Below are positions 61,795-64,000 of a stretch of 64,000 bases of DNA, in pieces. Where the stretch lies: the NCBI GenBank assembly GCA_963575745.1, contig CAUYUJ010020726.1, positions 678,969-742,968 on the forward strand, read 5' to 3'. The stretch comes from Prorocentrum cordatum (Eukaryota > Sar > Dinophyceae > Prorocentrales > Prorocentraceae). The notes beneath the pieces were generated by a model, which was not told where the DNA came from, did no database searches, and saw only the letters and a list, made by a program, of their open reading frames with translations. How positions within the stretch are numbered: position 1 is the stretch's first letter; each line of letters begins with the position of its first letter. A program made the position numbers and the translations under genes.

Positions 61795-62515
61795 CCAAGT
61801 TGCCACGCATAGCTTGCATCTCAAAAGTGCTAAGTCTAGTCGTCTGGGGTCCACGCCAGCTGACATGGGTTCTCGGTTCTTACTTGTGTTACCTGAGGAG
61901 ATGGATGGATCTGTCGAAGATTCCCCCGGGTGCCCAGTTGGTGCACGGTCGTGGGCGCCTCGTCGTGGTCTCACGAGGTTTCGCCTGGTGCCTTGTTGGT
62001 GCCCCGGTCGCGGGTGCTCCCGTCGCGCACATTGGGCGCTCCAGATGGCGCAACCGGCAAAGTTTTCACCACATGGTTATCACCGCCAAGTTTGCACCAC
62101 ATAGTTTGCTCCTCACAGTTTGAACCACAGAGCCTGCACCAGACGCTTTTCTTTACAAAAGTTGCACCGCATGCCTTGCACCATTCGTTTGCAGTGCTGT
62201 CGGTTCTAGCCCACGCTGGCAAACATGGGTGACCTAAGGGTTTTTGGTAAGCTTGGCTTTTTGGGCCTCATGGCCCTAGAGCCATCTTCGAGCACTGTGG
62301 AGGTTGAGGCCCTCGGCCACGCTCTCAGGGTTTTGGAAAAAGTGGTCACGCGGGGATTCGCGGCAGCGACCAGAGCACGGGGTCTGGGCCGTTTGCTAAG
62401 TATTTTCAGTATTTTGGTGCGGAGATCTGGAAGGAAGCTCGAAACAATCCATTCCGGTAAAAGGGATTTGGTGCTAGCAATGTGTTGCCCCCCAGTTGCT
62501 TACGTAGCTAGTTGC
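61795..62515. other. Upstream region of the phosphatase gene
   Basis: No gene recognised. A 62225-62614 open frame overlaps the phosphatase start in another phase and has no motif. No TATA box identified; dinoflagellate promoters usually lack one. Confidence 0.4.
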
Positions 62516-62519
62516 ACTT

Positions 62520-62540
62520 ACGTTTGCCATTTGGTGCAAG
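62520..62540 (+). other. Possible relict spliced leader
   Basis: GCCATTTGGTGCAAG matches the 3' 16 bases of the dinoflagellate spliced leader with one deleted T and two mismatches; the bases further 5' (ACGTTT) fit poorly. It lies 46 bp upstream of the ATG of an intronless gene, where a retained leader is expected. Weaker than the 18034 case. Confidence 0.45.
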
Positions 62541-62586
62541 GTTGGCCTCATGCAGGCTTGCGTGCATCAAGTACTCGTATTTCGTC

Positions 62587-63363
62587 ATGGACAATATTCG
62601 TGCCACTTCCATGACGACACCCTTCGGAGCAGTGCCGCCCGTGCGCCCTGGTTATATAAGATTGTTGCTTGCACGTCATGGCGAGTCACTTGGGAATCAC
62701 GTCAAAGTTTTGGATAACCGCGCAGGTTGCGATACTGATGCGTTGACGGAGACGGGGAGGGCTCAAGCAGCAGCGTTGGGTGTAGCTTTGAGGGAATCGT
62801 GTGTCTTTCCTGGGGAAGGGCTTGTATGTGTGGGAAGCTCTACCATGCGGCGGGCTATTGACACAGCAACGATTATTGCCAAGGAGGCCTTCCCAAGTGC
62901 AGCTTACATGCAACCGTCAGATGCGTTAGTGGAGATAGACAATGGCAACTTGGACGGCCGATCCATTGACGAAGTCAGGGGTGAATTGGGAGCAGTAGCT
63001 GCGGCTTGGGAACGCGGGGACATCGATGTGCGTGTTGGCGAGACTGGTGACAGCCCCAGGATGCTACAGGACCGGGCAATTAGCGGCTTGCAAAGTGTGC
63101 TCAGCGATTTGCCACCAGGAACTTCTGTTGCGCTCATCGTTGCCCACTTCTGGTTGAACCGCACACTTCTTGCAATGTGGATGCGCATGGATCTGTCCAA
63201 ACTTGGTGAGATCCGACAGCCCAACGCTGGCCTCAGTGTGGTGGATGTGGAGGTTTCTAATGTTCGGATTGCTGAAGTGCATATTGTCGGCTGGCAGCCA
63301 ATCAAGGATCCTGGCCATGTACATGCATCTCCGACACCAGGGGAGGATAGCCGTGGTTCTTAA
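62587..63363 (+). CDS. Histidine phosphatase family protein (phosphoglycerate mutase-like)
   Basis: A complete intronless frame of 258 codons, MDNIRATSMTTPFGAVPPVR to stop TAA. The catalytic RHG motif is LLLARHGESLGN (phospho-accepting His31). It is followed by ALTETGRAQAAALG, SSTMRRAIDTATIIA (the substrate-binding Arg region), VEIDNGNLDGRSIDE (acidic region) and LIVAHFWLNRTLL with the second catalytic His at about 187. All core residues of the superfamily are present, so an active phosphatase or mutase-type enzyme is likely; substrate cannot be told. No signal peptide or membrane segment. The Met at 62587 is chosen because the frame is also open upstream, but that part is short and falls at the possible relict leader. 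Codon use is less GC-biased than in the anoctamin gene. Absence of introns fits a retroposed origin. Confidence 0.9.
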   Translation: MDNIRATSMTTPFGAVPPVRPGYIRLLLARHGESLGNHVKVLDNRAGCDTDALTETGRAQAAALGVALRESCVFPGEGLVCVGSSTMRRAIDTATIIAKEAFPSAAYMQPSDALVEIDNGNLDGRSIDEVRGELGAVAAAWERGDIDVRVGETGDSPRMLQDRAISGLQSVLSDLPPGTSVALIVAHFWLNRTLLAMWMRMDLSKLGEIRQPNAGLSVVDVEVSNVRIAEVHIVGWQPIKDPGHVHASPTPGEDSRGS

Positions 63364-63749
63364 CATATTATGGAACCGTTGCTCGCTGTTTGAGAAAACA
63401 CATCCGCTAAGAGAGCTGACTCTAACAATGCCCGCATCGTCTCTCTCTCCCTCTCTGTCTGGTTCTCGTCCCCCCATGTCCAAAGGATGGCTTTATTGTC
63501 ATTCCCCATATCCTAAGGATGTTGTTCTTGATCCCCATTGCCAAAGGATGGGGTTCTTGTTAATACTCCGACCGCGCCGACTCCTCACATTCACCTCCGT
63601 CCTCCTCCTCCTCCTTCTTAGAGTCACGCTCAGAGTCGCTACTCAGGTTATGGTGGTGATTATGATGATGTTAGTGGTGATGCTGATCAGCAGGATGGTG
63701 ATGCTGTTGATGATGATGGTGATGCTGATGATGATAAAAAAGATGTTCT
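63364..63749. other. 3' region of the phosphatase gene
   Basis: Contains three imperfect copies of CCAAAGGATGG/CCTAAGGATG (63480-63570) and GATGATG-type repeats at 63650-63735. No poly(A) stretch marks the end of a retroposed transcript. Confidence 0.4.
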
Positions 63750-63833
63750 CGGCGAGGATCGTCGTGGAGCATCCTGGATCCTCACGAAAACGAAACATGC
63801 ACGGGCAATGGACGTCCGAGCGACGGCGAGGTG
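63750..63833 (+). mobile_element. Family A MITE, right part only
   Basis: From CTCGGCGAGGATCGTCG to GGACGTCCGAGCGACGGCGAG; the left terminal repeat is missing, replaced by GATGAT-rich sequence. Confidence 0.7.
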
Positions 63834-64000
63834 TTCGTAGCTGCAGCCTCACGCGTCCGGCCCTTGGGCCGCGACTTTTTGCGCGGGTAGGAGCTCTTTT
63901 CGCGCGGGTGCCCGGCGCGGGGCACATCCGCGCGACTGCGCATCCGCGGGATCGTTCACCAGAGTCTGGAGGAGGAAAATCGCAGGCCTAGAGGTTGACA

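Overview
The window looks like nuclear DNA of a dinoflagellate. The sequence is GC-rich and gene-poor and packed with short inverted-repeat elements, microsatellites and satellites. Introns with GT, GC and GA donors interrupt the one multi-exon gene. Two stretches resemble the trans-spliced leader that dinoflagellates add to every mRNA and that is retained in genes re-inserted from cDNA. Genus cannot be read from the sequence.

Three protein genes stand out, all on the plus strand. (1) A TMEM16/anoctamin membrane protein at about 11.65-14.73 kb, four exons. (2) A repeat-containing protein of unknown function at about 18.06-19.52 kb, preceded by a relict spliced leader and interrupted by a 133-bp element. 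(3) An intronless histidine-phosphatase (phosphoglycerate-mutase-like) gene at 62.59-63.36 kb with a weaker relict spliced leader 46 bp upstream of its ATG. They share no obvious pathway; this is not an operon-type region.

Layout: 0-6 kb, MITE-like elements and a long dispersed repeat; 6.2-7.7 kb, LINE debris; 8-10.9 kb, repeats; 11-14.7 kb, anoctamin; 15-17.6 kb, a higher-order tandem array; 17.6-19.5 kb, a CTC tract, relict leader and retrogene-like gene; 20-25 kb, microsatellites and inverted-repeat elements; 25.6-26.2 kb, LINE RNase H; 27-32 kb, CTC/GAC microsatellites; 32-40 kb, MITEs and minisatellites; 40.9-45 kb, LINE remnants; 46-60 kb, the densest MITE region plus a 670-bp satellite with 8-bp units; 62.5-63.4 kb, the phosphatase gene.

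The main result is that all three anoctamin introns are themselves inserted elements. Each has terminal inverted repeats and an exact 5-bp target-site duplication, the donor dinucleotide (GT, GC or GA) lies in the duplicated target, and removing the element plus one target copy restores the reading frame exactly. They fit the definition of introners. A third copy of the family that formed introns 1 and 3 sits at 36.1 kb. Several other short families here also show 5-bp duplications, so one transposition machinery may have mobilised them. A second class has 8-bp duplications. No transposase gene was seen. All comparisons were made by eye; element ends and splice sites are predictions until checked against RNA and a genome-wide repeat library.
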